A model generated the notes under the pieces. That model searched no databases and had not been told where the DNA came from. It saw nothing but the letters and a program-made list of their open reading frames with translations. 64,000 nt of DNA from Piliocolobus tephrosceles (taxonomy: Eukaryota > Chordata > Mammalia > Primates > Cercopithecidae), in contig NC_045436.1 in NCBI RefSeq assembly GCF_002776525.5, positions 157,416,666 through 157,480,665 of the forward strand, written 5' to 3'. Each line of letters starts with the position of its first letter. The first letter of the stretch is position 1. The position numbers were made by a program, and so were the translations under genes. Shown here one piece after another: positions 43,185 to 55,210 of this stretch.

Positions 43185-43990
43185 TATTAAATCACTCTTC
43201 TGCTTAAAACAATGCTACAGTCTTGCCAATGCAATGCAATGTAGCAGTCCCTGGTTGCCTGAGGTAGTACCAAGCATCCTTTGACTCATGACCAAGAAAG
43301 TTAAGGAGCCTGGACACTAAGGATGAGGTTGGAATGAAAGTTTAATAAGCAGAAGAAGAAAGCTCTCCATTGTGAAGAGGGGACCCAGAAGATGGTTGCT
43401 GATTTTATAGTTGAATGCAAAAGCTTTATAAGAAACTGGTGAGGGCTGGGCATCTTATTTGCATAAGGTGCAAATTTCTGGTAGCTCCACCCTGTCCTCC
43501 TAGTATGCATGCAGGCCCTTCCTTAGCTTGAGTTACTCCATATTGCTTTGTTCCCCTTACTGTGCATGTGTCTGAGGATGGAATTTTCCATTGCAGGCAT
43601 GTCTGGGCAAGTCACTTGTGTAGCTTTTCTCATCTGTGCAACTGTGGGCATGTCTTCAGCAAGCCCCCGCACCCACCCCCCCCCCACCGCCCCTGACCCA
43701 CTCCCTGCAAAAGTTCCCTGCAGGCTATTCTTTTGTTTGAAAGAATTCAACCGAGGACCCACCCTAACTGCCTGCCTGACCAGTTTCTTCCTTTCTCCAC
43801 TCTCAACAATTTGATGGTTTCCTATCATGCTAAAAGGACATCAAAACTCTTCAACCTGGCTTATAAAGCTTCATGGACTGCAAATTTTTTAAATAATCAT
43901 GTTTTCTCCCCTGTAAAAGTATATTTTTGTTCTTACCATGCCTCCCTGGAGAGGAAATATTCTTACTTATGCCTTTGCTAGGCTTACACA
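43185..43990 (+). mobile_element. L2 remnant split by an LTR
   Basis: The left part (43185-43237) has AAATCACTCTTCTGCTTAAA. The right part (43808-43990) has GGTTTCCTATCATGCTAAAA and AACCTGGCTTATAAAGCTTC. In L2 these lie next to each other, so the LTR at 43238-43807 inserted into an existing L2. Confidence 0.6.
43238..43807 (-). mobile_element. Solo ERV LTR, family not fixed
   Basis: Read on the minus strand it starts TGTTGAGAGTGGAGAAAGG and ends GGGACTGCTACA, with a TATTAAACTTTCATTCC region near the end and TTGCACCTTATGCAAATAAG within. The TG...CA ends, 570-base length and clean insertion into an L2 support an LTR. A run of ten C on the plus strand (about 43677-43686) interrupts it. Confidence 0.65.
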
Positions 43991-44025
43991 TTCTATTTTA
44001 TTGGATAAAGAAGTCATAGGCCATC

Positions 44026-44057
44026 CTTACATGCCTAAGGATACTTAGGCATGTAAG
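44026..44057. repeat. Perfect 14-bp inverted repeat with 4-base loop
   Basis: CTTACATGCCTAAG (44026-44039), loop GATA, CTTAGGCATGTAAG (44044-44057). The arms are exact reverse complements. It is not part of a recognised element. Confidence 0.9.
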
Positions 44058-45474
44058 CACACATGATATACAAGAAGAAAGTATAGCATCTACCACTGTC
44101 TCTTCATTCAATCCAGTCCCTGTCCACTCATATGAAAGCCTAAATACCAAAAGATCTGTAGTATCCGTATTCATAAGATTCAGGGAACATAAATTAATGC
44201 TTCTTTGGGATGGACATTGCAAAGTGCACCTTAAGACAAAAGTCTACTATTCTCTTTGCTTTTACAGAGCTTTGTTCTGTGGAGAGCTTCAGTACACTAC
44301 TGGTCACAATGACAGCATAGGTGATGTCAGTGGAGTGTAGAGGCCATATTTAACAGGCCAAGAGAGAAAATAACAAGTTCAGAAGCAAAGCATTAGTATG
44401 CCCATGGGCATTAGCAGCCCAGGCTTCTCACACACCTTGGATTGTTGAAATAAGTTAGGAGAAAAATGACAGAAGGACATGATATCTGACATCACTGTTT
44501 AAGAGTGGAAAAACCCTGAAAAACTTCCTGAAGTGTGTGATTTTTTTTTTTTTTTAATGAAGATACCCAAATCAGAGGAGAATTCTTTGTTACAAGTGAG
44601 ACTTAATTATTTACCATGAGATGGGTAATAATATAAACCTTTAAACCGTCCCTGTTTGAATATATATCATGATTTCTACTAACTGCAACTTCACCTAAAT
44701 CAGGTCAGATCAGGTGTTTACTAAATTTCAACAGCAGAATAATTTTATTTTGCATTTTTGCAGTGTGGTAAAGGTTATATTAAATTTTACTTTACCATTG
44801 AAAATAAATGGGCTACTTTGATTATTTTACACAAGAGTCTGAAGTTTAACAGATGCTTTTAAGTAAATCTGAATCAGAATGTTCATAAGTGCCTGTGAAT
44901 TGAAGCTTCAAGTTGCTTAATCTAAATCACAGCATGAGTAATTGCAATAAATCCTCCACACATAGCTAACAATTCACCAGAGGCCAGATCTGTGACAATC
45001 TTGTTCTCTAGGGTGGAATTTTGAATAGAACATTAAAAAAGATACTGTGTTTGTGAACTTAAAGCGGTACTGTTTCTGCCTAGGTTATCTTCAACTTCAG
45101 AATATTTATTCCATCAAATAAAATACATATAATAATTTTTCTTTAATAATAATAGGTTAGTAGTAAAGCATTTCAAAAAAATTAAGCATAGTTTATTTAA
45201 GTTGTCATAAATGTTTAAATCAATATCCATACTTAATTTTTGATTCAGGAACTAAAATGTTTAATTTGACTAGCTAAATTAAATATGTCATGAATTGAAG
45301 TTAAGAACTGAAGTTTTACATAAATGTCATTGTCATTTTCTGAAGTGTTTTAAGTAAATTACAGGAAGCAGTTTGGGATGTTAACATTGATTTACAGACT
45401 AGTTTCATCACAGAGCAAACATGAATATTACGAACATCATAAAAATCATTAAATGTGCATGCGTCCTTGCATTT
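44058..45474. other. AT-rich unique sequence, no gene seen
   Basis: No repeat or exon signal recognised across about 1.4 kb. Confidence 0.4.
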
Positions 45475-45560
45475 TTGGACATACATTGTATGAGTACTGT
45501 GTGCCAAATACTGCATTTGCAAGGTGTTGGTAGATTAAAAGATAGAATAAGTTTGTCTCA
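45475..45560 (-). mobile_element. L2 3'-end fragment
   Basis: TGAGTACTGTGTGCCAAATA and TGCAAGGTGTTGGTAGATTA match the antisense L2 terminal motif. The 98-codon frame around it is therefore unlikely to be a gene. Confidence 0.5.
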
Positions 45561-45842
45561 AAGCCTTGCTTTCTTTTATTTTGAGCGGGCTGTACCCATT
45601 GCAGAGGATCTGAATGGATCTATGACATGTCTGGATCTGAACTGTTTCCATTCTAAAGAAGAGGTTTACTATAGCATACATGTACTGAGATATAGAAAAA
45701 AGGGGAATAAGTTATAGTTTCAAATTTTTTAAAGTCATTGTCAGTGCAAATTTAACCAAATCACATAGTAATGTGAAACACGTCTATTATGCATATCACA
45801 TTCTAATCATCAGTTCTAACTATGGTTAAAATTTTTGTATAC

Positions 45843-46199
45843 AATTGGTCCTCTGTATTTGCAAGGTCCACATCCTTGGATTCAACCAACATAGCACCAA
45901 AAATATATTTAGATCTACAGTGGTTGCATCTGTACTGAATGCGTACAGGCTTTTTTTTTTTTTTTCTATTATTTCCTAAAGAATGCAATAAAACAACTAT
46001 TTATATAACATTTACATTGTTTTTGGTATTATATGTAATCTAGGGATGAATTAGAGTATTTGGGAAGGTGTGCTTAGCTAATACGCAAATACTATGCCAT
46101 TTCACACAAAGGATGTGAACATCCCTGGATTTAGGTGTCTTTGGGAGAGTAGGGGTTGTCTTGGAACCACAAACCAGAGGTACTAAGACACAACTGTAT
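45843..46199 (+). mobile_element. Second Tigger-type element, same family as 8014-8338
   Basis: It starts CAATTGGTCCTCTGTATTTG and ends ACTAAGACACAACTGTA, an imperfect inverted pair. Internal AACAACTATTTATATAACAT, GTAATCTAGGGATGAATTAG and ACGCAAATACTATGCCATTT match the copy at 8 kb. It keeps about 30 extra bases of the left-centre, including GTACTGAATGCGTACAGG. Confidence 0.75.
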
Positions 46200-46319
46200 A
46201 GACAAAGAGAAATATTTATTTTGCTGCACATAAGCATTGAATATGACAATTGTCAACTGAAAAATAATAAAAGCTATATACATTTAAGAAGGAGACTTTA
46301 TATCTTATAAAGGATTACA

Positions 46320-46720
46320 TCCTGCAGGGTTACCATTCTGACAGGCTGGGAAGCAGAGCCTCTGGCTGAAAACTTAAAGGCAGCCACTTTGAAGGCGGGG
46401 AGGGTGGAACAGGGATTTATGCTGAATGCATGCATACTGAATAAACATACATGTTATATATGACCAATATTCACTTTGGGGTGGAGTCTTAACATTCAGA
46501 TATATGACAATTAGACCCTATACATCAAAAGGTGAAGCAGAGACAGGAAGACACCCAAGTGCATAGCCTCTGTAAACTGGCCAGAACCACTCATGGTCCG
46601 TCATCTTATCAGGAGAAAGATACTGAAACCAATCTCCTGTCCAGTCAATGCTGTAGTTATGGCTTGTGGAACAGGAGGATGAGAATCAGCATCTGGTGAT
46701 AGATGAGCTACAATTTTTTA
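46320..46720. mobile_element. Probable ERV-derived sequence, family unassigned
   Basis: AAAGGCAGCCACTTTGAAGG, CTGAATGCATGCATACTGAA with an AATAAA, GGGGTGGAGTCTTAACATTC and TGTAAACTGGCCAGAACCAC look like a familiar ERV LTR or leader. I cannot name the family or set its ends. Confidence 0.4.
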
Positions 46721-46816
46721 AACATTTGTTATCTTAAGGCCAGTGCTTATTTAGCTGCTAGAGGGGGGAAAAAAAAAGACACACAAAGAGAGAGAAACTT
46801 TGTGGCAGTTAGAACA

Positions 46817-47151
46817 TAGTTTATTCTTTGTTATTTTTTTTAAAGGAAGTTTCATTCTTATTGCCCAGGGTGGAGTGCAATGGCGGGATCTCTGGATCTC
46901 GGCTTACTGCAACCTCCGCCTCCCAGGTTCAAGCAATTCTTCTGCCTCAGTCACCCGAGTAGCTGGGATTACAGGTGGCCACCACCATGCCCAGCTAATT
47001 TTTTGTATTTTTAGTAGAGACGGGGTTTCACTGTGTTAGCCAGGCTGGTCTCAAACTCCTGTCCTCAGGTGATCCACCCACCTCAGCCTCCCAAAGTGCT
47101 GGGATTACAGGCGTGAGCCACCGCACCTGTTTCCAATTTAGTTTATTCTTT
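46817..47151 (-). mobile_element. Antisense AluS-like element with 13-bp TSD
   Basis: The TSD TAGTTTATTCTTT is at 46817-46829 and 47139-47151. The A-tail end is short and interrupted (TTATTTTTTTTAAAGGAAG), and a small duplication (GGATCTCTGGATCTCGG) lies in the right arm. Confidence 0.94.
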
Positions 47152-47800
47152 AAGTGCAGGAGTACATGACTTAAGCTTTGCCTGGCATGGGCTTAGGTCT
47201 TCTTTATCATTTGGTATCTTATTTCCACAGAGTCCATTCTATCCATCTTATGAGCTCTGTTTTAACATTAGTGCTTGTTAGTTGTGTTTAAACAGTGAAC
47301 GGGAGTGAGCATCATAAGGCGTGTGTGACCTCCCATCCCACCATGGCCAGGAATTCAGTTTTTAAGATTTATCTGGGGTCCCCTTGGCTAAAAGGGGGTC
47401 TGTTAAGTTGGTTGATGGCATTAAATTTTATTTTTACCTCTCAAAATCTAATGGTAAAATTATATATTTTAGAGTTTCTCCACAAACCTTCTCTCTTCTT
47501 CTAATGACAGACATTTCGTTTTAATTTTTTATATTCTAAAGCCATATGCTCCATGCCTGGTAGTGATGGCCAGATATCAATTAGCATTAACAATCTGAAG
47601 AAGCTCCATGAAACTAATGCTATATTAACACACAATCTTTTCTTCTTATACAAAATTTTATTGATCTTTGGCTTGATTGTGTTAGATATTGTCAAACAAC
47701 TTCTTACCTTGGTTTAATGTTCTTACGGTTGACTACGATGGATCTGTCCTATTCTTCCCAGCTTTAGGATGAGAATTGTGTTTTATTATCTCCTTGTTAC
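47152..47800. other. AT-rich unique sequence, no gene seen
   Basis: Nothing recognised. Confidence 0.4.
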
Positions 47801-48168
47801 TGTTCAGTAGACTGAATGTGTGTGTTTCCTCAAAATTCCTACGTTGAAATCCAATTCCCATTGGGATGGCACTTGAAGGTGAAAACTTTAGCAGGTGATA
47901 AGACATAGCAGTTGAGCCCTTATGAATGGAATGAGTGCTCTTATAAAAGATACCTCAGTGAGCCTCCTTCCCCCTTCAGCTATGTGAAGATCCAACTAAA
48001 ATATGTCCATCTATTTGTCAGGTAGCAGGTCTTTACCAGACACTGAATCTACCAGTGTCTTGATTTTAGACTTCCTTAGACTTCTAGAAATATAAGAAAT
48101 AGACGTTTCTTGTTTATAAGCCATTCAGTCTATGGGATTCTGTTATAGCAGTCAGAAAGGACTAAGAC
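47801..48168 (+). mobile_element. MLT1-type MaLR LTR
   Basis: TGTTCAGTAGACTGAATGTG, TACGTTGAAATCCAATTCCC, GTGCTCTTATAAAAGATACC, ACCAGACACTGAATCTACCA, CTTGTTTATAAGCCATTCAG and a terminal GGACTAAGAC give a complete sense LTR of about 370 bases. Confidence 0.85.
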
Positions 48169-48210
48169 TCCTCTCTCTCTCTCTCCCTCCCTGTCTCTCT
48201 CTCCTCTCAC
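48169..48210 (+). repeat. (CT)n microsatellite
   Basis: An impure CT tract that starts exactly at the LTR end. Confidence 0.9.
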
Positions 48211-49984
48211 TGTATTCATGATTCTTCATAATACCCAGGTTATAACAGATGCCATTCTTTATACAACGATTCATCAGCAGAGGACTGAGGAAGTAGATTT
48301 ATAGTCCTAATGTGTTACTAAATAATTTCCTACAAATAATTTCCTTAAAAATAATTTTTCTAAAAATGTACTGCCCTGCAAGAACAGAATCCACATATAT
48401 TTCTCTTAAAATGAGAACGGAAGAGGAATAAAATGAAGAGCTTTATGCTTCTCTGATCTCAATGTTAAGTTGGATTCATGCCTTGAAGAAACTTCACTGC
48501 CTTGCAAATTTTCCCAAGTTTGTCCTTGTCTATAAAGGGCTACAAACCACTCTTAATAACATCTTATCAGTGCCAGGCACTCAGAAGAAAACTCTATATT
48601 AGCCTGAAGTGTCATCGTATAATGCTGTAGTTTCCAAGACCCTTTTAAACTATACTGTGGTATATAATGCGCGTCCCTGAGCTGTTTGTGAGTAATATTT
48701 CTACAAAGTGAACCTCTAGGAAATCTCGTCTGCTCTTCCCATGTTTCTTCATGAGGGTCTGTCATTAAAGGTTCTAATATATCCATCAGTTTTATGCTTG
48801 TGAAACATGAAACTGAAAAATAAAAGAGGGTGAATCAATAATTCAACAACGTAATTTGGCAGTATTTTCTAATTCTATGGTCTGCAGAGAACAAACCGTA
48901 TTCTTTAAAGTATATGCATTCGATATGCAAAGCTAACTGCTCTCATACTTCTAGCCATACCCATTCTGAAGTTGTAAATTGGGAAGTGCAATGACATTCA
49001 CTATCATTGGACAGAAGATACTATAAGGAGGTCAGAGAATATAGCCTTTGGCAAAGAAGATTGCAGGTGCTAAGAATGGAAGTGTGCAAATTCTGTACAA
49101 ACCCCCTAGCCCAAGACGTCATGTAAATCATGAAGATCAATAAGCAAGATGCACCAATTTATAAGTCAGATACTAATATCATATGTTTCCTCTGGATAAA
49201 GAAACACTCAAAAGATTTAAGGATTTCTTTTTAAACTGCAATTTGCTCTGAGCATCCATGTAGCCCTGACAAAAGGAAAACAGTGCAACAAAATAAACAC
49301 AAGCCAAAAACAAAAAAAACAAAAACAAAAGCATAGAATAACTTCAGTCTGACATAGTAGAAATAAAAAGTAAAAATATATATATTTTTTGGTAAACTTT
49401 TCTCAAAATGCTACATGACAATATAGTTCAATTAAATGATATTATTTCTTATCTGAATAATAATTTGGACAATTTAATTGATATACATGTCTAAACTTGG
49501 GAAGTAATTAATTTTGCTATTAAAGTTTTTTCAATATTGAGGAAAAGAGATTTTTAAATCTTCGAATTTGTACAAAAATACATTATTCCAGCTGTCGATA
49601 ATTTCACCCCAAAATTGGTGAGCTCCAGGCTACTATTATAGAACCTGCATTGTCACATCCTCTGAAGCATTTCATTCATGCCTTAATCAGTATTTATAAC
49701 CTTACTGTGTGACAAAATTTGAAGTGATCATACTGTTATATTATGTGAAACCTGTCCCAGAGCTCAAACTTAAGACAAGGCACAATAAAAATAATAATAA
49801 TAATATGTGAGAATTAGTCTATTCAAAAAAGATATGCAAAAGAGACACCTGGGTACAAATGAGATAAAGGGAGAATTATAAAGCATGCAGACTTTAGATA
49901 CCTGCTGTGAGAAACCTATCTGCCTGCCCCAAATTTTTCAGAAGACTTTCAAATCCTACCGCTCTTGTTCAGATAGATAACCTG
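48211..49984. other. Unique sequence, no gene seen
   Basis: About 1.8 kb with no recognised repeat; an A/C-rich run lies at 49305-49330. Confidence 0.35.
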
Positions 49985-51113
49985 CAACCAATTTTATTTT
50001 GAATCTGAGCCCCTCATATTACCTTCCCACACCCAACCCAACCTCTTCCTCCAGTGTAAACCACTGTCTCTGTAGATGGCAACCAAGTCTCCAATTGCTC
50101 AGGACCAAAATTTTAGAACCATCCATGAGCCTCTCCCTGTCTCGTACTTCACATTTCTTTTCACCCCTTGCAAATTCTTTTAACTCTACCTTAAAAATAG
50201 ATCAACATATATGCAGAACCTAAACACTCTTCATGATTTCCCTCCTACAACCCTGGTCTGAGACACCACCATGAGTTATTGGGAACTAGGGGAGGAGGGG
50301 TAGCCTCTCAGTTAGTCTCATTTCTTTCCCTTTGGCCTTAAACTCTCCTTTCTCCATGTCCCCCCACTTCAGACTGTACTCAACACAATTTGTGGTCAAA
50401 ATGATTGTGTGATAGCCTGAGTCAGATATATCACTCCACGACAGAAACAGCCAATGGCTCACCAACCTAGTCTGAACGAAAATCAGTTTTAAAGATGAGC
50501 TGTGAGATTTGAACTCCACCCTCCAGACCTGCAGTGTCACTATCTCAAGGAAACCATTTCTTTGTTTGTTGCTATCACTTATTCTACTCCAGGCACATTG
50601 ATCACTTGTATGCCACTCATCATTCCTTCTTTCTGGAATGCTTCCCCAATATCTGTGTGGGTCGCTGCCTCTGCCACTTCTAGCCTTTGCTTGGATGTCA
50701 CCGTCTCCTTGATTTATCCTCTGACCACTGTAGTTAACATTTTAGCCCTGCTTCTAACCTAGTCCTCCCAACCCTCATTCTTGATTCTTTTTTTTTTTTC
50801 TATCTTAAGCATTCCGTTAAACATAAACATTGATTTCATATTTTTCATGAAGATTCCAGGTAATGTTTAGTAGGAATTATTACTAAAAATCAATCCTTTG
50901 GGCAAATAACCTCATTCTTCCTCTTCAGCTCTTATTCTTTGACAAAGTGTTTACAACTGTATAATTTACTTGTTACTTGGTTTTTATACCTCCTTTTTCT
51001 AGAACATAAGGTTCATGAGAGGAGGATTTTTGCTCCTTTTATTAGCATCCACATGGTGAGCATTTAGAGGTGTACTTGGAACCTAATACTGCTCAATAAA
51101 TAAGTAGTTGAAC
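49985..51113 (+). mobile_element. Long L2 remnant including the 3' end
   Basis: An extended L2 order: ACCATCCATGAGCCTCTCCC, TCATTCCTTCTTTCTGGAAT, CTTTGCTTGGATGTCACCGT, and, after a more diverged stretch (50770-51000), AACATAAGGTTCATGAGAGG and CTGCTCAATAAATAAGTAGT with TGAAC. Frames at 49999-50762 are remnants or chance. Confidence 0.75.
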
Positions 51114-51424
51114 ATACTTTGGAGTTTATTCTTTTAATGAATAATAATGGTTTTCATTTATCCCTTTCCTTTAGTATTTATTAGGCTTATAGATGCCAGG
51201 TTTTGTAGAATGAAAGGGAAATGTAAAGGATTTCTATAGATCACAACATGTCTTTCTTCCTTCTCTATCCCCAAACCCCATGATAAGAGGATTTTAACTA
51301 TTCAGGTTCATTTTTGTAGTCTATATACTTAGCATGGCCCTTGGCTAATGAGGCTTTTAATAAATATTTTGATATGGATGAATGAGTCATAAATATAATT
51401 TCTGTAAAATGAATAGCTTGGCTT
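51114..51424. other. AT-rich sequence, possible L2 tail
   Basis: TTAATAAATATTTTGATATG near 51357 resembles an L2 terminus; otherwise nothing recognised. Confidence 0.3.
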
Positions 51425-51594
51425 AGAAGTGTTCCTCAATCTGGGTGCTATTGTCATTTTAGGGCACATTCTGGGTTACATGCTAGATGCCAGTAGTACT
51501 CATCACAACCCTTCAATAGTGACAACCAAAAATGTCTTTAGGTATTGCCCAATGTATCCTGGGGGCAAAATCACTCCAGGTAGGAACTTCTGCT
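51425..51594 (-). mobile_element. MER5-type hAT-Charlie element with internal deletion
   Basis: GTGTTCCTCAATCTGGGTGC, CTAGATGCCAGTAGTACTCA, GTGACAACCAAAAATGTCTT and TCCTGGGGGCAAAATCACTC match MER5A antisense. The segment with the ATCCCTGGCC motif is missing. Confidence 0.85.
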
Positions 51595-52589
51595 CTAGAA
51601 GATTCTAACATTTTATAAAATGAAGCTATGAACTTCTCACCTACTACCCTAATAGATGATCCAGGCTTCTTGTTCTCTCTCTTGCTTTCCAGATTTCAAC
51701 CATCAAAGATTTGCTGTCATCCGCATGGCAGAATAAAAAGATGAAATATCAGTGAGTTGATCTATGTTGCTCTGATTCAAAGTTAATGATACAGTCTTAA
51801 TGTTTCTATGCTTGTTCCTGTTTTATCATCTCTGCTGTCAACTCACTATTAAAGATTTTGTTTTCTTATTATATGTGCAAAGGTAATATATAAACAAAAC
51901 AATGAGGTGAATAGGTTTGCAGGTTGAAATATTGAACCGTTTTACCTATGCAAAAGCCAGTGAAAATAAACACTTAGCTTTTTCTGACATTACCTGGTTC
52001 TCAAGAGACTCTTGACAAACAGGGAATTGCTAAGAAAACATAGCAAGAGTATCAAATATTTGGTGTTTATATCGTATCTTCAAATTGGTGAAATAAAATT
52101 TAGTACAATGTCTCTGTCAGGACATGTTATATCCATTCAATAAAATATTGCATATAGATTTAAAAAAACTCTTTTCCTCAATTACTATGTTTTTCTTTTA
52201 CAATGTTCCAAACAATTAGCAAAAAAACTGAAACTACTTCATCAGTGAAGTTCAGGCTCTGGAGAACATCAATCAAGTGACTGTGTCAACAATTCAATGT
52301 AGTGTTTCTCTATTATTTCACAGGGAAATTGGAATGTTGCTGAAACACTTTAGCTAAGTACATTCTGGCAATGGAAAGCATAGTGCAACTCTCAAGTCAA
52401 TCATCAATGTGATTGTCATAAAAAGCAGAAAGATTTCTACCCTCATGCCCCTCTTTACCTTATTTCTGTGTCTCTACACCCATACCATAAGCAGAGCAAT
52501 CCCTGCTCAAAACTGTAAAATAAATCAACTCAGGGGTTGACTGTTGCTGTTTTCATTTGTAATTTGGCCTCTACATCCATCATGATAGA
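51595..52589. other. AT-rich unique sequence, no gene seen
   Basis: Nothing recognised across about 1 kb. Confidence 0.4.
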
Positions 52590-52895
52590 TGAGAAACTCC
52601 GACAAACTTAGAAGTTTGAAACAACAAAAGCTTATTTATCTCCTGTTAAACGTCTTGAGTCAGCAGGAGAGTTTGACTTAGAGACCTAAAGTAACAGGAT
52701 CCTCACTATTTGGAACATTGACAAAAGGAAGAGAGCATGCTAAATTGTTGGTTAATACTTAATGGCTCACATTTCATTGGCCAAATCATATCACATAATT
52801 GTGTTTCACTTAAAGAGGAGTAAGGTAGAGTAATCCCGCCGTGTGCCTACCCATAGGGAGAGAATCAGAAACAGGTGAAATAGTAATAATGGCCA
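52590..52895. mobile_element. Possible old LTR-like repeat, family unassigned
   Basis: GAAACAACAAAAGCTTATTT, CACATTTCATTGGCCAAATC and the AGGGAGAGAATCAGAAACAGG end resemble a familiar mammalian interspersed repeat. I cannot assign the class. Confidence 0.35.
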
Positions 52896-53297
52896 CCTCA
52901 GGCCTCCTTTATTTTTCAGAAATGTTCTGCTTTATTATCATTACTCTGGTCATTTAAATCGTTCATATGTGATTTTTTTTTCTACTAAATCCCTATAATG
53001 ATAGAAAAAAATGCAACTGATTGTATAATTTCAACAGAGGAAGAACTTTGCTTGTTCCTACCACAGATATGTTTTAGTCATCTTTGTATCCTCAATACTG
53101 AGGACAATATCTAAAATGAAATTTGGAGGCACTCTGTAATACTTGTTAAAAAATGAATAGTTATTTTTTAAGTAGTGAATTAGCATGATCTCTGAACTTT
53201 CATACAAAAACAATGATGAAATAATTACTTTCAATTCAAACAGAAAGTGACAAGTACACAGAGTAAAAAGAATATGTCAGTGTTGGAAATGGGTTTA
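52896..53297. other. AT-rich sequence, no gene seen
   Basis: Nothing recognised. Confidence 0.4.
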
Positions 53298-53697
53298 TGA
53301 CATGGGTAAGAATCCACACCAAGGCAATGAATCACTCAGCAAGGCTAGTTTACTTTCTGCAGAAAGGGTACAACTCGCCAACAGTCTCACCACGGGAGCA
53401 CGCCGAACAAAGGAGACAGGGACATTTACAACTTTCATAACCTGATGCAATTGCCCTATGGCTGTGTCCCATTACCATTGGTTGCAATGGGATCTCACAT
53501 TCTAAGCTTGACCCAATTGGTTGACAGCTTGGAACTTTCCTAAATAGGCAAAGGAGAAAGAGGACAAAGAAAACAGGAAGCTAGTCATGAGAGGGCCAGG
53601 AGGGTTTCCAAATAAGGAATGGCATGCACTATGGTCAGGGGTTTGCTTAGTCCTGTCCAGGCATGCTGGGGCAAGTTAGAGCAGCTGCATTAGAACA
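53298..53697 (-). mobile_element. Probable solo ERV LTR, family unassigned
   Basis: A 400-base block with TG...CA-type ends, higher GC and CpG. On the minus strand it shows CCAATTGGGTCAAGC, a GCAGAAAGTAAACTAGCC end region and a final TGGTGTGGATTCTTACCC. It has the look of U3-R-U5 but I cannot name the family. Confidence 0.5.
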
Positions 53698-54049
53698 CAT
53701 AGATGTAGATATACATAGAGCAAGGAAATGACAAGCTCTTTATGGTTTCAAGAAACTTTGAAGAAGAACTTCTCTATTCCTCACAGTCAGATAACTTTCT
53801 ATTGTTATTGATTTTATCCTAATCATATTGAAATTTTGATGTTTCCAGAATCCTGCTCCCAGCCTTTTTCTGTTAGTATACATGCTCACCCCAGGTAATA
53901 AGGTCAAGTCATGAGAGCAGAAAAAACATTTACATTTTGTTTTTCTACTATAATGAAGCCAACATCTTAATCAGGACTCATCATACAATAGACAATAAAT
54001 TGAATGAATTTCCACCATTAAGGCTGAAGATATTCTCCATAAGATTATA
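53698..54049. other. AT-rich sequence, no gene seen
   Basis: Nothing recognised. Confidence 0.4.
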
Positions 54050-54570
54050 ATTCCCAATTCTTAATCCAGTCCAAATCTCTCTCTTAATCTTCAACTGTGT
54101 GTGTGAGTGTGTATATATACATATACCTATTCTTTATATACTATGGACATCTTAAACTACACAAGTCCAAACTGGATGCATTAGCTCTACTTCCTTCCAA
54201 ACCTGATTTTCTAGCCCACTATTCTATAAAAAACACTATCAATTACCTAAATCAGAAATTTGAGTATTGTTTTTGACTATTTCCTCACTCTTACAAACCA
54301 TAGTCAACCAATCAGTAAGTATGGTCAAATCTACCTCTCCCCTATCTTTTAAATATTACTTTCTTTTCTCCAGGTTCCTTGACAATGACCTACATTCAGC
54401 CACCATTAACTCTTATGGAATTAATGGAACATTATTTTGACTTTCCTCTAGACCCTTTGTAATTTTCTCTCCAAGTGATACATGCAAGTCTGATTCTACC
54501 ATTTTCCTGTTTAAAGTCATACAATAGGATATTTTTGCCTCTAGTAAAAAACATCTAACACAAAATACAT
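54050..54570 (+). mobile_element. L2 remnant (upstream 3'-half region)
   Basis: ATGGACATCTTAAACTACAC, GTCCAAACTGGATGCATTAG, GTATTGTTTTTGACTATTTC and CAACCAATCAGTAAGTATGG follow the L2 order in sense. Confidence 0.65.
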
Positions 54571-54735
54571 TTTTGTTTAATATTTTTAGATAATAATTTT
54601 TTTTTGGTTTTCCTTTTTAACCTTACCTCTGAACATCAGCAGATATGACACCAGATCAAAACATTGGTATTTAACAGTGGGGATTATATAAATCTTTGAT
54701 AGGTTGAGTGATATTAAAAAAAGAACTTTTAGCAA

Positions 54736-54806
<71 letters not shown>

Positions 54807-54816
54807 NNNNNNNNNN

Positions 54817-54863
<47 letters not shown>
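54736..54863 (+). repeat. Compound (CA)n(TA)n microsatellite with assembly gap
   Basis: About 12 CA units pass into a long TA array on both sides of the N run. The 65-codon frames (Tyr-Ile repeats) are artefacts. True length is unknown. Confidence 0.96.
54807..54816. other. 10-N assembly gap in the TA array
   Basis: Ten ambiguous bases within pure TA repeat. Confidence 0.97.
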
Positions 54864-54865
<2 letters not shown>

Positions 54866-55074
54866 CACTTTACTTCTCCCTAAAGGAAAAAAAAAAAAAT
54901 ACTAGACTAGGTGGGTATCTGAAAATCCACAGGAAAAAAAAAAAAAACAACTCATGGATTCCATCTCCTTAGCTGAGTGTGTCACTGATGTTCTTAGATG
55001 TTAGATATGGAGCTTGGATGTTAGTCCATGTCTAAAATACTATGAATTTTGTAGAACACTCTTTGAGACACAAG

Positions 55075-55210
55075 GAATATATTATTATTTCCACATTGCA
55101 AATGGGGAAAATGAATTTTCAGTGAATTAATTGATTTGCCAAAGGTCAGTCAATTATTTTCTGGCAGAGCAGAGATGAGTCAGTTTTCTCACTCTTCCTT
55201 CTACTCCAGT
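55075..55210 (-). mobile_element. MIR fragment
   Basis: TTATTTCCACATTGCAAATG, GATTTGCCAAAGGTCAGTCA and TGGCAGAGCAGAGATGAGTC match the antisense MIR core. Confidence 0.65.

Noticed and set aside
45421..45717. 98-codon plus frame
   Set aside because: Its centre is an antisense L2 3' end.
54671..54905. 65-codon frames on both strands
   Set aside because: Translated CA/TA microsatellite with a gap; no gene content.
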